Positions 33,264-42,492 of a stretch of 64,000 nucleotides of DNA are shown in pieces. The notes under the pieces are model-generated. The model made no database searches, was not told the origin of the DNA, and saw nothing but the letters and a program-made list of their open reading frames with translations. Numbering within the stretch: the first letter of the stretch is position 1; every line of letters begins with the position of its first letter. Source of the DNA: Coriobacteriaceae bacterium. GTDB taxonomy: Bacteria; Actinomycetota; Coriobacteriia; Coriobacteriales; Coriobacteriaceae. The position numbers were made by a program, and so were the translations under genes. The DNA is taken from positions 868,001-932,000 of the forward strand of contig DAJPGB010000001.1 in the NCBI GenBank assembly GCA_025992855.1. The letters run 5' to 3'.

Positions 33264-33524
33264 GGGATGCATTTTCCCAACGGCGGCCTAGGCGGAAACC
33301 CTGTTCCAGAATATCGGCTCAGACTGGGACGTAGTTTCCAGATGATGCCTCAAGCGGAAACTGCGACCCGGAATCGACGCCCAGATTGGGATTCATTTTC
33401 CGGATGAGTGACTGGCGGAAAGTTCATCCCGGAATCCGTGCTCAGAACGGGACGCGCTTTCCCAACGGCGGTCCAAGCGGAAAGCGCATCCCGGAATCCC
33501 GCTTTAAACTGGGACACGCTTTCC
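33264..33524. repeat. Array of covarying hairpins, period ~62 bp
   Basis: Left arms start at 33264, 33326, 33388, 33449 and 33511 (spacing 62, 62, 61, 62). Each left arm (GGGAYxxxxTTTCC) is mirrored by a right arm (GGAAAxxxxxxxCC) ~30 nt later; the fifth unit lacks the right arm. Best example: GGGACGCGCTTTCC (33449-33462) with GGAAAGCGCATCCC (33479-33492). Arms differ between units but partners change together in part. No protein is encoded. Confidence 0.75.
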
Positions 33525-33610
33525 CGCCCCACTCTCAACTCCAAAACCCGTGCGCCCTCCATCACAAAACTGGGTAGAAGAGAGCCAAAACGCAATCGCA
33601 GGAGGTCAAC

Positions 33611-34489
33611 ATGACTGCAGAAGATAAGGCGAAAAACGCTGGCAAGGTCGCGCTCGTTCTGGAGGGCGGCAGCTTCCGTGGGCAGTTTACCGCGGGCGTG
33701 CTCGACGTCCTCATGGAGGCCGGCGTCGAGATCCCGGCTGTCTACGGTGTATCGGCCGGCGCCCTCAACGGCGTGAACTACAAGTCGCACCAGATCGGCC
33801 GTGCCAACCGCATCAACCTGGCTTTCTGCAACGACAGCCGCTTCATGGGCGCCGCATCGTTTGCGTCCACGGGCTCTATTGTGGGTTACGACTTTATTTT
33901 CAACGATGTCCAGGACCGCCTGGACCCCTTTGACAACGAGACGTTCGACGCGAGCCCCATCGAGATGTACGCCGTCGCGACGGACATGCTCTTTGGAACT
34001 GCTGCCTACCTGCCGGTCAAAAGCGCCGTACTTGACCTCGACGCCGTGCGCGCATCGACGTCGCTGCCGCTGGTGACGCCGCCGGTCGAGATCGATGGGC
34101 ACAAATACGTCGACGGCGGCGTAGCCGATTCGGTCCCCATCGAGCACGTGCTGGAGGAGGCGGGCTTCGATCGCGCAGTTGTCATTGTCACGCAGGACCG
34201 CTCGTACGAGAAAAAGCCCTACGAGTTTATGCCAGCCGCACGCGCTCGCTATGTCGACTACCCCTACCTGCTCGAGGCCATCGAGACGCGCCACGACCGC
34301 TACAACATCCAGCGCATGCATCTGTGGAAGTATGAGCGCGAGGGTCGCGCGCTGGTCGTTGCTCCGCAAAAGCCGGTCGAGGTCGGCCACGTTGAGCACG
34401 ATCCGGCAAAGCTGCTCGACCTGTATATTCAGGGCCGCCAGGAGGCAAAGCGTCTATTGAGTGATATCGAGGCATTTGTCGAGCGCTAG
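33611..34489 (+). CDS. Patatin-like phospholipase
   Basis: 292-residue cytosolic or membrane-associated lipid acyl hydrolase. Oxyanion/nucleotide-like loop EGGSFRGQF (14-22, family pattern G-x-x-R-G), nucleophile Ser48 in GVSAG, and catalytic Asp168 in DGGVADSVP, the Ser-Asp dyad. The C-terminal part (ARYVDYPYLLEAIETRHDRYNI) fits the bacterial YjjU-like group. Start ATG 33611 with GGAGGT at 33601-33606. Single gene directly behind the hairpin array. Substrate unknown. Confidence 0.9.
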   Translation: MTAEDKAKNAGKVALVLEGGSFRGQFTAGVLDVLMEAGVEIPAVYGVSAGALNGVNYKSHQIGRANRINLAFCNDSRFMGAASFASTGSIVGYDFIFNDVQDRLDPFDNETFDASPIEMYAVATDMLFGTAAYLPVKSAVLDLDAVRASTSLPLVTPPVEIDGHKYVDGGVADSVPIEHVLEEAGFDRAVVIVTQDRSYEKKPYEFMPAARARYVDYPYLLEAIETRHDRYNIQRMHLWKYEREGRALVVAPQKPVEVGHVEHDPAKLLDLYIQGRQEAKRLLSDIEAFVER

Positions 34490-34552
34490 TGTCACAACGT
34501 CATGACCCATGGACGACATGTGCAGAAACTCTGGTCGGAGCCAAAATACCTG

Positions 34553-34580
34553 TTGACTCGTGCGGCGAGCGGGGTAATAT
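34553..34580 (+). promoter_or_regulatory. Promoter of rplM-rpsI
   Basis: TTGACT (34553-34558), 16-nt spacer, TAATAT (34575-34580), ~66 nt ahead of the rplM start. Confidence 0.65.
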
Positions 34581-34646
34581 GGACGGGTTACTTGCAGAGC
34601 CCCGTGAATCTCTGTAACAACACGTACTGTACATGGAGGAGTCTAA

Positions 34647-35090
34647 GTGATTTCGAAATCGACTCACTACGCCAAGCAGGGCGAGGTCCAGCGCAACTGG
34701 GTTCTCGTCGACGCCGATGGTGCTGTCCTGGGCCGTCTTGCCACCCAGATCGCAATGATCCTGCGCGGTAAGAACAAGCCCCAGTTCACGCCCAACAGCG
34801 ACTGCGGCGACTTCGTTGTCGTCATCAACGCCGATAAGGTCCAGCTTACCGGTAACAAGGCCGACACGAAGACCTATTATCGCCACAGCGGCTACAACGG
34901 CGGCCTCAAGGCTGAGAGCTTCCGCCAGGCTATGGAGAAGCACCCGGAGAAGGTCATCGAGCGCGCCGTTCGCGGTATGCTGCCCAAGACCACCCTCGGC
35001 CGTGCCCAGATGACCAAGCTTAAGGTCTACGCTGGTGCCGAGCATCCGCACGCTGCCCAGAACCCCACGAAGATTGAGCTGGAGGCTTAA
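34647..35090 (+). CDS. rplM: 50S ribosomal protein L13
   Basis: 147-residue ribosomal protein that helps start large-subunit assembly. Family blocks: NWVLVDADGAVLGRLATQIA near the start, then LRGKNKPQFTPN, and YYRHSGYNGGLK. Starts at GTG 34647 with GGAGGAG upstream. rpsI follows 2 bp after its stop, the conserved bacterial L13-S9 pair. Confidence 0.97.
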   Translation: MISKSTHYAKQGEVQRNWVLVDADGAVLGRLATQIAMILRGKNKPQFTPNSDCGDFVVVINADKVQLTGNKADTKTYYRHSGYNGGLKAESFRQAMEKHPEKVIERAVRGMLPKTTLGRAQMTKLKVYAGAEHPHAAQNPTKIELEA

Positions 35091-35092
35091 AG

Positions 35093-35488
<396 letters not shown>

Positions 35489-35518
35489 GGTTTTATCTCC
35501 TTACGAGATACAATGTAC

Positions 35519-35562
35519 AAGCGGGGCCTGCCGATTCCTCGGCGGGTCCCGCTTTTCTTTTT
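35519..35562 (+). terminator. Terminator of rplM-rpsI
   Basis: AAGCGGGGCCTGCCGA (35519-35534) / TCGGCGGGTCCCGCTT (35539-35554), then TTCTTTTT. Confidence 0.88.
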
Positions 35563-35611
35563 CGACTAGGGTGGGCGGTTGCATATCGCCCGCTAGGGAA
35601 GGAGCAATCCT

Positions 35612-36949
35612 ATGCCCCAGAACATCTTCGGTACCGATGGCGTCCGTGGCGTCGCCAATGCCGACCTCTCGTGCGACCTCGCGTTTCGCCTAGGCCGCGC
35701 GGCGACCAAGTTCCTTGGTCCGGATATCTGCGTCGGCCGCGACACGCGCCTTTCGGGCACCATGCTCGAGAGTGCTCTGACCGCCGGCATCATGGCCGAG
35801 GGCGGCCGTCCGCACTGCTGCGGCGTTATCCCTACGCCGGCCGTGGCGCTGCTCACCGTTCAGAACGAGCTCGACGGCGGCATCGTCATTTCCGCTTCGC
35901 ACAATCCGCCGGAGTTCAACGGCATCAAGTTCTTTAGCCGCAAGGGCATGAAGCTTCCCGACGCCGTCGAGGAGGAGATCAGCGCATGGGTCATGTCCGA
36001 GGAGGCCATGGCTGCCGACACGCTGCCGACTGGCGCCGGTGTGGGCCACATCATCAAGATGAAGGATGCTCGCAAGGCATACGTCGACCACGCTATCGAT
36101 ACGCTCGACGGCCTGAGGCTCGACGGCCTGGTTGTTGCCGTCGACTGCGGTCACGGCGCCTCTTGCCAGACCACGCCCGCCGCATTGCAGCGCCTGGGCG
36201 CCACGGTCCATGCCATCAACACCGACTACTGCGGTACCGACATCAACGTCGAGTGCGGCTCCACCCATCTTGAGCCCCTGCGCGAGCTCGTCCTGCGCAC
36301 CCACGCCGACATTGGCCTGGCCCACGATGGCGATGCCGACCGCGTGCTCTTCGTGGACAGCGAGGGCAACGAGATCGACGGCGACTACATCCTGGCCATC
36401 TGCGGCTCCGACCTCGCCGCCCGTGGCAAGCTCGCCAACTCCGAGATTGTCTCGACCATCATGTGCAACCTGGGCTTCTCCATCGCTATGAAGGAGCAGG
36501 GCTTCGAGATGGTCCAGACCGCCGTGGGCGACCGTTACGTTCTGGAGCGCATGCTCGCCGACGGCGCCGTCATCGGCGGCGAGCAGTCCGGCCACATTAT
36601 CTTCCTGGAGCACAACACCACCGGTGACGGCCTGGTGACGGCTCTGCAGCTGCTGGCCGTGCTCAAGCGCACCGGCCGCACCCTCACCGATCTTGCCGGC
36701 ATCATGAAGAAGTACCCGCAGGTGCTCGTCAACGTGCATTCCGACAACAAGGCCGGCCTGGACGACTGCCAGCCCATCTGGGACGCCGTCGCTGCTGCCG
36801 AGAAGGAGCTTGACGGCCGTGGCCGCATTCTGGTGCGTCCGAGCGGTACTGAGCCGCTGGTCCGCGTGATGGCCGAGGCCGAGACGCACGAGCTGACCCA
36901 GCGCGTCGTCGACGACATCGTTGAGGTTGTCAAGCGCGAACTTCCCTAA
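35612..36949 (+). CDS. glmM: Phosphoglucosamine mutase
   Basis: 445-residue enzyme that converts glucosamine-6-phosphate to glucosamine-1-phosphate for UDP-GlcNAc and cell-wall synthesis. N-terminal GTDGVRGVAN; catalytic phosphoserine Ser96 in ISASHNP; magnesium loop DGDADRVLF; sugar-binding GEQSGHI; phosphate-binding RPSGTEPLVR near the end. Length matches the family. It shares the amino-sugar theme with nagB 840 bp downstream, separated by the EIIA gene. Confidence 0.97.
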   Translation: MPQNIFGTDGVRGVANADLSCDLAFRLGRAATKFLGPDICVGRDTRLSGTMLESALTAGIMAEGGRPHCCGVIPTPAVALLTVQNELDGGIVISASHNPPEFNGIKFFSRKGMKLPDAVEEEISAWVMSEEAMAADTLPTGAGVGHIIKMKDARKAYVDHAIDTLDGLRLDGLVVAVDCGHGASCQTTPAALQRLGATVHAINTDYCGTDINVECGSTHLEPLRELVLRTHADIGLAHDGDADRVLFVDSEGNEIDGDYILAICGSDLAARGKLANSEIVSTIMCNLGFSIAMKEQGFEMVQTAVGDRYVLERMLADGAVIGGEQSGHIIFLEHNTTGDGLVTALQLLAVLKRTGRTLTDLAGIMKKYPQVLVNVHSDNKAGLDDCQPIWDAVAAAEKELDGRGRILVRPSGTEPLVRVMAEAETHELTQRVVDDIVEVVKRELP

Positions 36950-37020
36950 TGGTCAAAAATGGGTGCCAAGTGGTAAACTGTTAAAGTTATTTTGGTTGAT
37001 TGGTATGTCCGAGGGGGAGC

Positions 37021-37518
37021 ATGTTCACTAAAGTCCTGAGGTCTTTTGGTATGCGTGGTCGAGTCCTTACGCTGGATGCTCCCATCTCGGGCGACGTTAT
37101 TCCGCTGTCCGAGGTCAATGACCAGACGTTTGCCACCGGTCTCTTGGGCCAGGGTGTGGCAATTCAGCCCACGGGCACGCGCGTGATTGCGCCGGCTGAT
37201 GCCAAGGTCGAGGCAATTTTTCCCACGGGACACGCTGTCGCGCTTAATACGGTCGATGGCCTTGATGTGCTTATCCATGTTGGCCTGGATACCGTTCAGC
37301 TCGAGGGCAAGCATTTTACCGTGTATGCGCAGGTGGGCGACATTGTCCACAAGGGCGACGTGCTCATCGAGTTCAATCGCGAGGCGATTGCGGCCGAGGG
37401 ATACGATGTGACGGTTCCCATCTTGGTGTGTAACTCTGTCGAGTTCTCGAGCATCAAGGGATCTGTTGGATCGTATGTCGAGGAGATGGACCAGCTCATC
37501 GTCGCTCGCGAGCGCTAG
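37021..37518 (+). CDS. PTS glucose-type EIIA component
   Basis: 165-residue phosphotransferase component of the glucose family. Active-site His86 in GLDVLIHVGLDT and supporting His71 in FPTGHAVAL correspond in spacing (15) to the pair known in Crr. It is a stand-alone domain, so it would hand phosphate to a separate EIIBC. ATG 37021 with GAGGGGG. Located between glmM and nagB. It may serve amino-sugar or glucose uptake, and as a Crr-like protein also regulation; neither is proven here. Confidence 0.92.
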   Translation: MFTKVLRSFGMRGRVLTLDAPISGDVIPLSEVNDQTFATGLLGQGVAIQPTGTRVIAPADAKVEAIFPTGHAVALNTVDGLDVLIHVGLDTVQLEGKHFTVYAQVGDIVHKGDVLIEFNREAIAAEGYDVTVPILVCNSVEFSSIKGSVGSYVEEMDQLIVARER

Positions 37519-37558
37519 GGGCGCTCTTGGCCTTTGGCCTACAATTCAAACACGTTTA

Positions 37559-37590
37559 CGGAGGGCGCCCTTGAAAGAGGGCGCCCTCCG
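37559..37590 (+). terminator. Palindrome behind the EIIA gene
   Basis: CGGAGGGCGCCCT (37559-37571) / AGGGCGCCCTCCG (37578-37590), 13-bp perfect stem, 6-nt loop, no T-run. It could be a terminator variant or an RNA-stability structure. The following ~200 nt up to nagB contain GCCGCA/TGCGGC pairings but no recognised riboswitch. Confidence 0.5.
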
Positions 37591-37789
37591 TGGCAAGATG
37601 GGAGCTGTCCGAGGCCAAACGGCCTTGGGTCGCCGTGGACGGGCAGGGGCCTCGACGCGGTTGGACACGAGACACATACATTACGCGACCTCGCCCTGGT
37701 GGCCGCACACGTTGGTTGCGGCCGACGCGGGCCGCGGGCAAGTGCTTGTAAGGGGAGCCTTGCCTCTCTTGTACGAGAAAGGACGCGTA

Positions 37790-38518
37790 ATGAAGATCAT
37801 TAAAGCTAAAGACTACGAGGATATGAGCCGTAAGGCCGCCAATATCATCTCGGCCCAGGTTATCCTCAAGCCCGATTGCGTGCTGGGCCTTGCCACCGGC
37901 TCTACTCCGATTGGCGCCTACAAGCAGCTTGCCGCTTGGTATGAGAAGGGCGACGTCGACTTTGCCGAGGTCAGCACCTACAACCTGGACGAGTATCGTG
38001 GCCTTTCGCACGACGATCCCCAGAGCTATCACTACTTTATGCGCGAGAACTTCTTCGATCACATCAACATCGATCTGAACAACACGCATGTGCCCGACGG
38101 CTCCAACCCCGACGCCGCCGCTGCCTGCTCCGAGTACGACAAGATCGTCGCTGCCGCCGGCTACCCCGATCTGCAGCTGCTCGGCATTGGCAACAACGGT
38201 CACATCGGCTTCAACGAGCCCGACGACCACTTCTCCAAGGGCACGCACTGCGTCGACCTTACCGAGAGCACCATCCAGGCCAATAGCCGTCTGTTCGACA
38301 GCATCGACGACGTGCCCCGTCAGGCCTACACCATGGGTACCCAGACCATCATGTATGCCCGCATGATCCTGGTCGTCGCCAACGGCGAGGCCAAGGCCCA
38401 GGCCGTGCATGACATGTGCTATGGCCCGGTTACGCCCCAGTGCCCGGCTTCGATCCTGCAGCTGCACACCAACTGCGTCGTGGTCGCCGACGAGGCCGCC
38501 CTTTCGCTCTGCGAGTAG
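37790..38518 (+). CDS. nagB: Glucosamine-6-phosphate deaminase
   Basis: 242-residue enzyme that converts glucosamine-6-phosphate to fructose-6-phosphate and ammonia, feeding amino sugars into glycolysis. Typical blocks: LGLATGSTPIGAYKQL, the catalytic YNLDEYRGL and the phosphate/catalytic GNNGHIGFNEP. Start ATG 37790 with GAAAGGA upstream; a much longer frame from 37466 lacks homology. It opposes GlmM's pathway branch, so the neighbourhood handles hexosamine flux in both directions. Confidence 0.96.
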   Translation: MKIIKAKDYEDMSRKAANIISAQVILKPDCVLGLATGSTPIGAYKQLAAWYEKGDVDFAEVSTYNLDEYRGLSHDDPQSYHYFMRENFFDHINIDLNNTHVPDGSNPDAAAACSEYDKIVAAAGYPDLQLLGIGNNGHIGFNEPDDHFSKGTHCVDLTESTIQANSRLFDSIDDVPRQAYTMGTQTIMYARMILVVANGEAKAQAVHDMCYGPVTPQCPASILQLHTNCVVVADEAALSLCE

Positions 38519-38965
38519 CGCGAGCCTTTCAACTCGACATAGCTTTGCCGAAGGCCTTCGCTTTGCGGGGGCCTTTTTGCTGTCCTTGTCACATGCTTGA
38601 CCAAAAACTTGCCGCAAGCTTGACGGATGCCAGATACCCAACAGCTTGATTCATTCCATACCAGATTCTATGCAAAAATGCCACTAAAAGGTCGCAGACG
38701 GTAGCGGGTGCTAGGCGAGTTGAATGACAGGGGTGAACCATGCTCGCATGCGCTACACTGCCACTGGGATGGGACAAGCCGACAAGCACATTTACCTGCT
38801 CAAAGACCGATTAGTCGGGGGATTAATAACAATCGGCCCTCGCTGTACTAAAACTTGCCGCTTGCGTACCGAAAGACAACTTAAAATACAAAGCTGCTCT
38901 ATTCATAGTGTGGCTTGTATGGTCTTGCGGTTACGGTGTCCATACGGTCGAGTAGAGGAGCGGGC
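38519..38965 (+). other. Intergenic region with terminator and regulator leader
   Basis: 447 bp. Contains the nagB terminator: AAGGCC (38551-38556) / GGCCTT (38570-38575) then TTTTTGC. The remaining ~385 bp lead to the SARP regulator; I see no gene or confident promoter there. A short frame (38724-38972) overlaps the regulator start and is not credible. Confidence 0.55.
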
Positions 38966-41965
38966 ATGGTAAACGATTTGGATAGTATAGACGACCTCGA
39001 ACTGATGCCGCTGGGCGGAGGCTATATGGTGCGACGTGAGCGTCTGCTGAATGAGCTTATCGCCAAGGGTCGAAAGGCCGGCATCGTGGTTCTCTACGCG
39101 CCCGATGGCTTTGGGAAGACCTCGGTGCTGCTGCAGTACACCCAAGAGGTTAAAAGCGATCCGACGCGAGGCCCCGTGCGGATTATCGAGGCGGATCGAG
39201 CCATTGGGCGCGAGGTGTTTATGCAGCTCGAGGTGGTCACCGAAGAACTCAAAGACAAACCGCGCTCCCTTATCGCGATCGATAATGTGCCAAATCTCGA
39301 TCAGTGCGATACCGAAGATCTGATTGACAGGATTCGCAGCTTGCGCGCTATGGGAGTGGGAGTCTTTATCTCCTGTCGCCCTTCAAACCGTCAGTTGATT
39401 CATGGGCTGGGCGACTCGGTTAAGATCAATGCGCAAATGCTCAAGGTGCACGCCTATGAGTATTCGGCTTGGGCATCGGCGTTTTCGATTAGCACATCGC
39501 TCGACTTTTACCAGCTCACGCAGGGTGTGCCCGAGCTTGTTTCGGCTTTGCAGACGGGTCTGTATGGCCAGGGCGATGTTGCCGGTCTGCTCGAAAACGA
39601 GATTGTCAACGTGTATGGTGCAGCACTTGTCGATCTTGCTTCGCTCGATAATAATGCGTTGTTCTGCGTTGCCTGTCTCATGATCTTGATGGGCGAGGGC
39701 AATATTGCAGAACTCGAGGCTTGCGGGGTGAGGCTGTCGATGATCGACCAGTCCTACCTTGTACGCGATTACCCGATCTTTGGCCTGGATCCCGCCGACC
39801 GGAGCTTTACGTGCCTGGGCGCCGAGGATAACGGACGGCTTCGCCTACGAAAGTTGGTGGCCGAGATCCGTCCCGAGCTTGTTCCGCGGGCGGCTCGAAT
39901 TTTGCTCAAGGCAGGCCGATGCGATGCGGCGATGGACCTAGCCGACGCCTTTTTGGACCGTAGCGTGGTCCTTGAACTTGCCGGGCAGTATGGGGTCGAT
40001 CTTGCTCTGACGGGGCACGGTGCCGATGTCTGCCGGGCGGCGTTGAGCACGATCGATGCCGACGATCCCGCCCCAGAGCCAACGCCTGCCGAGGCGCTCG
40101 GTGTATATTTGGCGGCAGTCAGCGCGTCCAACACAAAGCTCGCCCGCTGCATGGCATCGCTCATTGAGCATGCGGGCGATCAGGCGGCCTGTGAAATAGA
40201 TCCCGTTTCGTGGAAGGTTGCCCAGGCCCTTACGGCAGTTTGCTATGGGGACAATGGGCTTGGGCTTCCCATGAACCTTGCTGTGCCGGAAATCGAGACG
40301 GAACACACGGCGCTCGACATGCTCTTTGCACATATCGGGGTCAAGCACTGGTTGGCCGAGCGGGGAGACGACGGTGGCGCTCTGCAGCAGCTTAAAACGC
40401 GCAAAGCATATGACTGCGAGCTCGATATCGCGGGGACTTTTATACGGGCCGATAGCATGCTGGTGGAGCTCTTCGATGGGTCGTTTGCGGGGATCGACGA
40501 GCGCGACGACGAGATGGCGCTGATACGGGACGCGCTCGATGTACGTGGACTTAAGGCGCCGGCTATCTGGGTGCGCATGGTGCTGGCGGCACGGCGGCTC
40601 CTTTCCGGCTTGCCGGTAACCGACGATGCGGCGTTCAACGAGCTCGATCGCTTTGCCGTACGCATGCGCGACAACCAGATTCAGCTGTTTGGCCTGCTGC
40701 TAGAAGGCTGGCAATCGCTGGCAGAAGGGCGGCCGGTCAATGCGAAGTTCCGCGCGGTCCAGGTACTCAAACTTGCTGAGGAGCCAATTGCGTACATGCG
40801 CGACAACGCGTTGCTGCTGGAGCGTGCGGCGTATCTGCGCAATACATCGATGGTTTCGGTGCGCGAGGAGGCGGAGCTGCTCGATATAAGCCAGACGCAG
40901 GTTGGTGGCGCGGAGGCCTGGATGGTGGCGCTGCACTTGGCCTGCGCGGGGCGAGACAGCGATCTTGCGGCTTGGATGTCCATGAACCGTGCAGGGATTT
41001 TGGACCCATCGTATCGGCTCTTTGCGCGCCTTGCCATGCATTGTCTGGGCGAGCCGGCGGCAAGAATTCGTAAGAAACTCCCCGTGCGCGAGCTGTCGCG
41101 GTATTCGCTGCGTGACGATTTGGAAGGGGAGGGCGAGCGCCTGTTCCAGGCCGGCGAGGTTGAAGCCGTTGATACCATCGACCATATCGAGATTCGCATG
41201 TTTGGTGCGTTCCGCGCCGAGCGCGACGGGTTTCCCATCACGGACAAAATGTGGCGCCGCAAGAAGGCGGCGACACTTGCCGAGCGGCTTGCGCTGGGCA
41301 TGGATGCGCTCGTCGATCGTGAGACGCTGGCCATGGAGTTGTGGCCCCATGCCGAGTTCAATAGCGCCCGCAACAACCTGTACTCGACGATATCGCGCTT
41401 GCGGTCGGCTTTGGGACCGACGCCGGATGGCAAGTCGTGTGTGCTCATCCAAAATGAATGCATCGGACTCAACGGTGACTACGTCAAGACCGATGTACGG
41501 CTGTTTGACCAGATAAGCCGCGAGGTTTTGGGAAATCGCACGGGTGCGCGCGGGCCCCATCTGGTCGAGTTGTGCCTTAAGATTGAGCAGCTTTATGCCG
41601 GACCGCTGTATGTGCCCAATGGCTGTAACCCCACCTACTTTTTGCGTATGCGACGCATTATGCAGTCAAAGTACATCGATTGCATGATTAAGGGAGCAAA
41701 TGCCGCTCTAGAAGAAAACGATCTGCAGTCGGCGATTTGGCTGGCGGAGTCGGGGCTTCGGCAGGAAACAGCGCGTGAGGATATGGTGCGCTGCGCCATG
41801 CGCGTCTACAGTGCAGCGGGGCGGCGGCGCGATATCGTCGAGCTGTACAGCGGGCATATGCATCATCTGAGGGAGCAGGTCAATGGCGTGCCCGAGCCCG
41901 AGACGCGGCGTCTATACGAGCGCTTGGTGGAGGGGCGGCTCAATCGCGTGCTGGTCGAGCGATAA
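38966..41965 (+). CDS. Large STAND-type ATPase regulator with SARP/BTAD output
   Basis: 999-residue regulator. N-terminal NTPase with Walker A APDGFGKTSVL near residue 44 and Walker-B-like SLIAIDNVP near 98; a long helical middle (~320-730) of the MalT/TPR kind; then from ~740 a winged-helix OmpR-like DNA-binding domain (IRMFGAFRAERDG ... ELWPHAEFNSARNNLYSTISRLR) and a BTAD-type helical domain at the end. This is the architecture of large SARP-type activators. No ligand or target is visible, and the neighbours are not an obvious regulon. ATG 38966 with AGAGGAG; in-frame ATG 38915 is less likely. Confidence 0.85.
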   Translation: MVNDLDSIDDLELMPLGGGYMVRRERLLNELIAKGRKAGIVVLYAPDGFGKTSVLLQYTQEVKSDPTRGPVRIIEADRAIGREVFMQLEVVTEELKDKPRSLIAIDNVPNLDQCDTEDLIDRIRSLRAMGVGVFISCRPSNRQLIHGLGDSVKINAQMLKVHAYEYSAWASAFSISTSLDFYQLTQGVPELVSALQTGLYGQGDVAGLLENEIVNVYGAALVDLASLDNNALFCVACLMILMGEGNIAELEACGVRLSMIDQSYLVRDYPIFGLDPADRSFTCLGAEDNGRLRLRKLVAEIRPELVPRAARILLKAGRCDAAMDLADAFLDRSVVLELAGQYGVDLALTGHGADVCRAALSTIDADDPAPEPTPAEALGVYLAAVSASNTKLARCMASLIEHAGDQAACEIDPVSWKVAQALTAVCYGDNGLGLPMNLAVPEIETEHTALDMLFAHIGVKHWLAERGDDGGALQQLKTRKAYDCELDIAGTFIRADSMLVELFDGSFAGIDERDDEMALIRDALDVRGLKAPAIWVRMVLAARRLLSGLPVTDDAAFNELDRFAVRMRDNQIQLFGLLLEGWQSLAEGRPVNAKFRAVQVLKLAEEPIAYMRDNALLLERAAYLRNTSMVSVREEAELLDISQTQVGGAEAWMVALHLACAGRDSDLAAWMSMNRAGILDPSYRLFARLAMHCLGEPAARIRKKLPVRELSRYSLRDDLEGEGERLFQAGEVEAVDTIDHIEIRMFGAFRAERDGFPITDKMWRRKKAATLAERLALGMDALVDRETLAMELWPHAEFNSARNNLYSTISRLRSALGPTPDGKSCVLIQNECIGLNGDYVKTDVRLFDQISREVLGNRTGARGPHLVELCLKIEQLYAGPLYVPNGCNPTYFLRMRRIMQSKYIDCMIKGANAALEENDLQSAIWLAESGLRQETAREDMVRCAMRVYSAAGRRRDIVELYSGHMHHLREQVNGVPEPETRRLYERLVEGRLNRVLVER

Positions 41966-41968
41966 AAA

Positions 41969-41997
41969 ACGGGCGCCCGAAGTACTTGGGCGCCCGT
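41969..41997 (+). terminator. Terminator between convergent regulator and yhbY
   Basis: ACGGGCGCCC (41969-41978) / GGGCGCCCGT (41988-41997), 9-nt loop, immediately after the stop. Confidence 0.7.
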
Positions 41998-42034
41998 AAG
42001 CTCGCTATGTGTTGGCTCGCCGGATCATTGGCTC

Positions 42035-42334
42035 TTAGACGAGCTTGATCTTCTCGATGTCCTTGCGCGAGGACTCGCGATACAGCGAGAACTTGCGGCC
42101 GATGACCTGGACGACCTCGGCGTGGCAGCGCTCGGCGAGCTCTTCGGCGGCCTCGCGGGCGGAAAGACTGGAGCCATCGAGCACGGAGCACTTAACGAGT
42201 TCGTGCTTCTCCAGGTAGGCGACCGTCTGCTCGACGGTGCCCTCGTTGACATCGGACTTACCGATGATGATGGCGGGGTTGAGGTGATGGGCCATGCTGC
42301 GAAGCTGCTTGACCTGGGCTCCTGTCAGTGCCAT
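42035..42334 (-). CDS. yhbY: YhbY-type RNA-binding protein (CRM domain)
   Basis: 99-residue single CRM-domain protein that associates with pre-50S ribosomes. Typical start ALTGAQVKQLRSMAHHLNP, then the conserved IIIGKSDVNEG and a C-terminal VVQVIGRKFSLYRES. Length equals the family's. ATG at 42332-42334. It ends convergent to the SARP regulator. Confidence 0.93.
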   Translation of the reverse strand: MALTGAQVKQLRSMAHHLNPAIIIGKSDVNEGTVEQTVAYLEKHELVKCSVLDGSSLSAREAAEELAERCHAEVVQVIGRKFSLYRESSRKDIEKIKLV

Positions 42335-42492
42335 GGGTTCTCGCTTTCTATGTATGGGGCGCCCCGCGACGGGGCCTTAATCTACGTGAGCTGTCCCACG
42401 ATAGCGCAGGAACGGCGCGGTGTGGAGCGCGTTTGCCCAGTTCGCAAAGAATGCGGATGCCGAGGTGATGGGCAGCTCGGGCTGTGAACGGG

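Noticed and set aside
32824..33407. Repeated 60-120 codon open frames on both strands
   Set aside because: They are copies of each other produced by the 212-bp repeat, begin and end with the repeat units and have no credible ribosome-binding site or domain.
32775..33524. CRISPR array
   Set aside because: Repeat units are 212 bp or 62 bp, without short identical repeats separated by unique spacers, and no cas genes are in the window.
37591..37789. Riboswitch or glmS-type ribozyme ahead of nagB
   Set aside because: The leader has some pairings but none of the conserved glmS-ribozyme core; nothing recognisable.
38724..38972. 82-residue gene upstream of the SARP regulator
   Set aside because: No ribosome site or motif, and it overlaps the regulator's start region.
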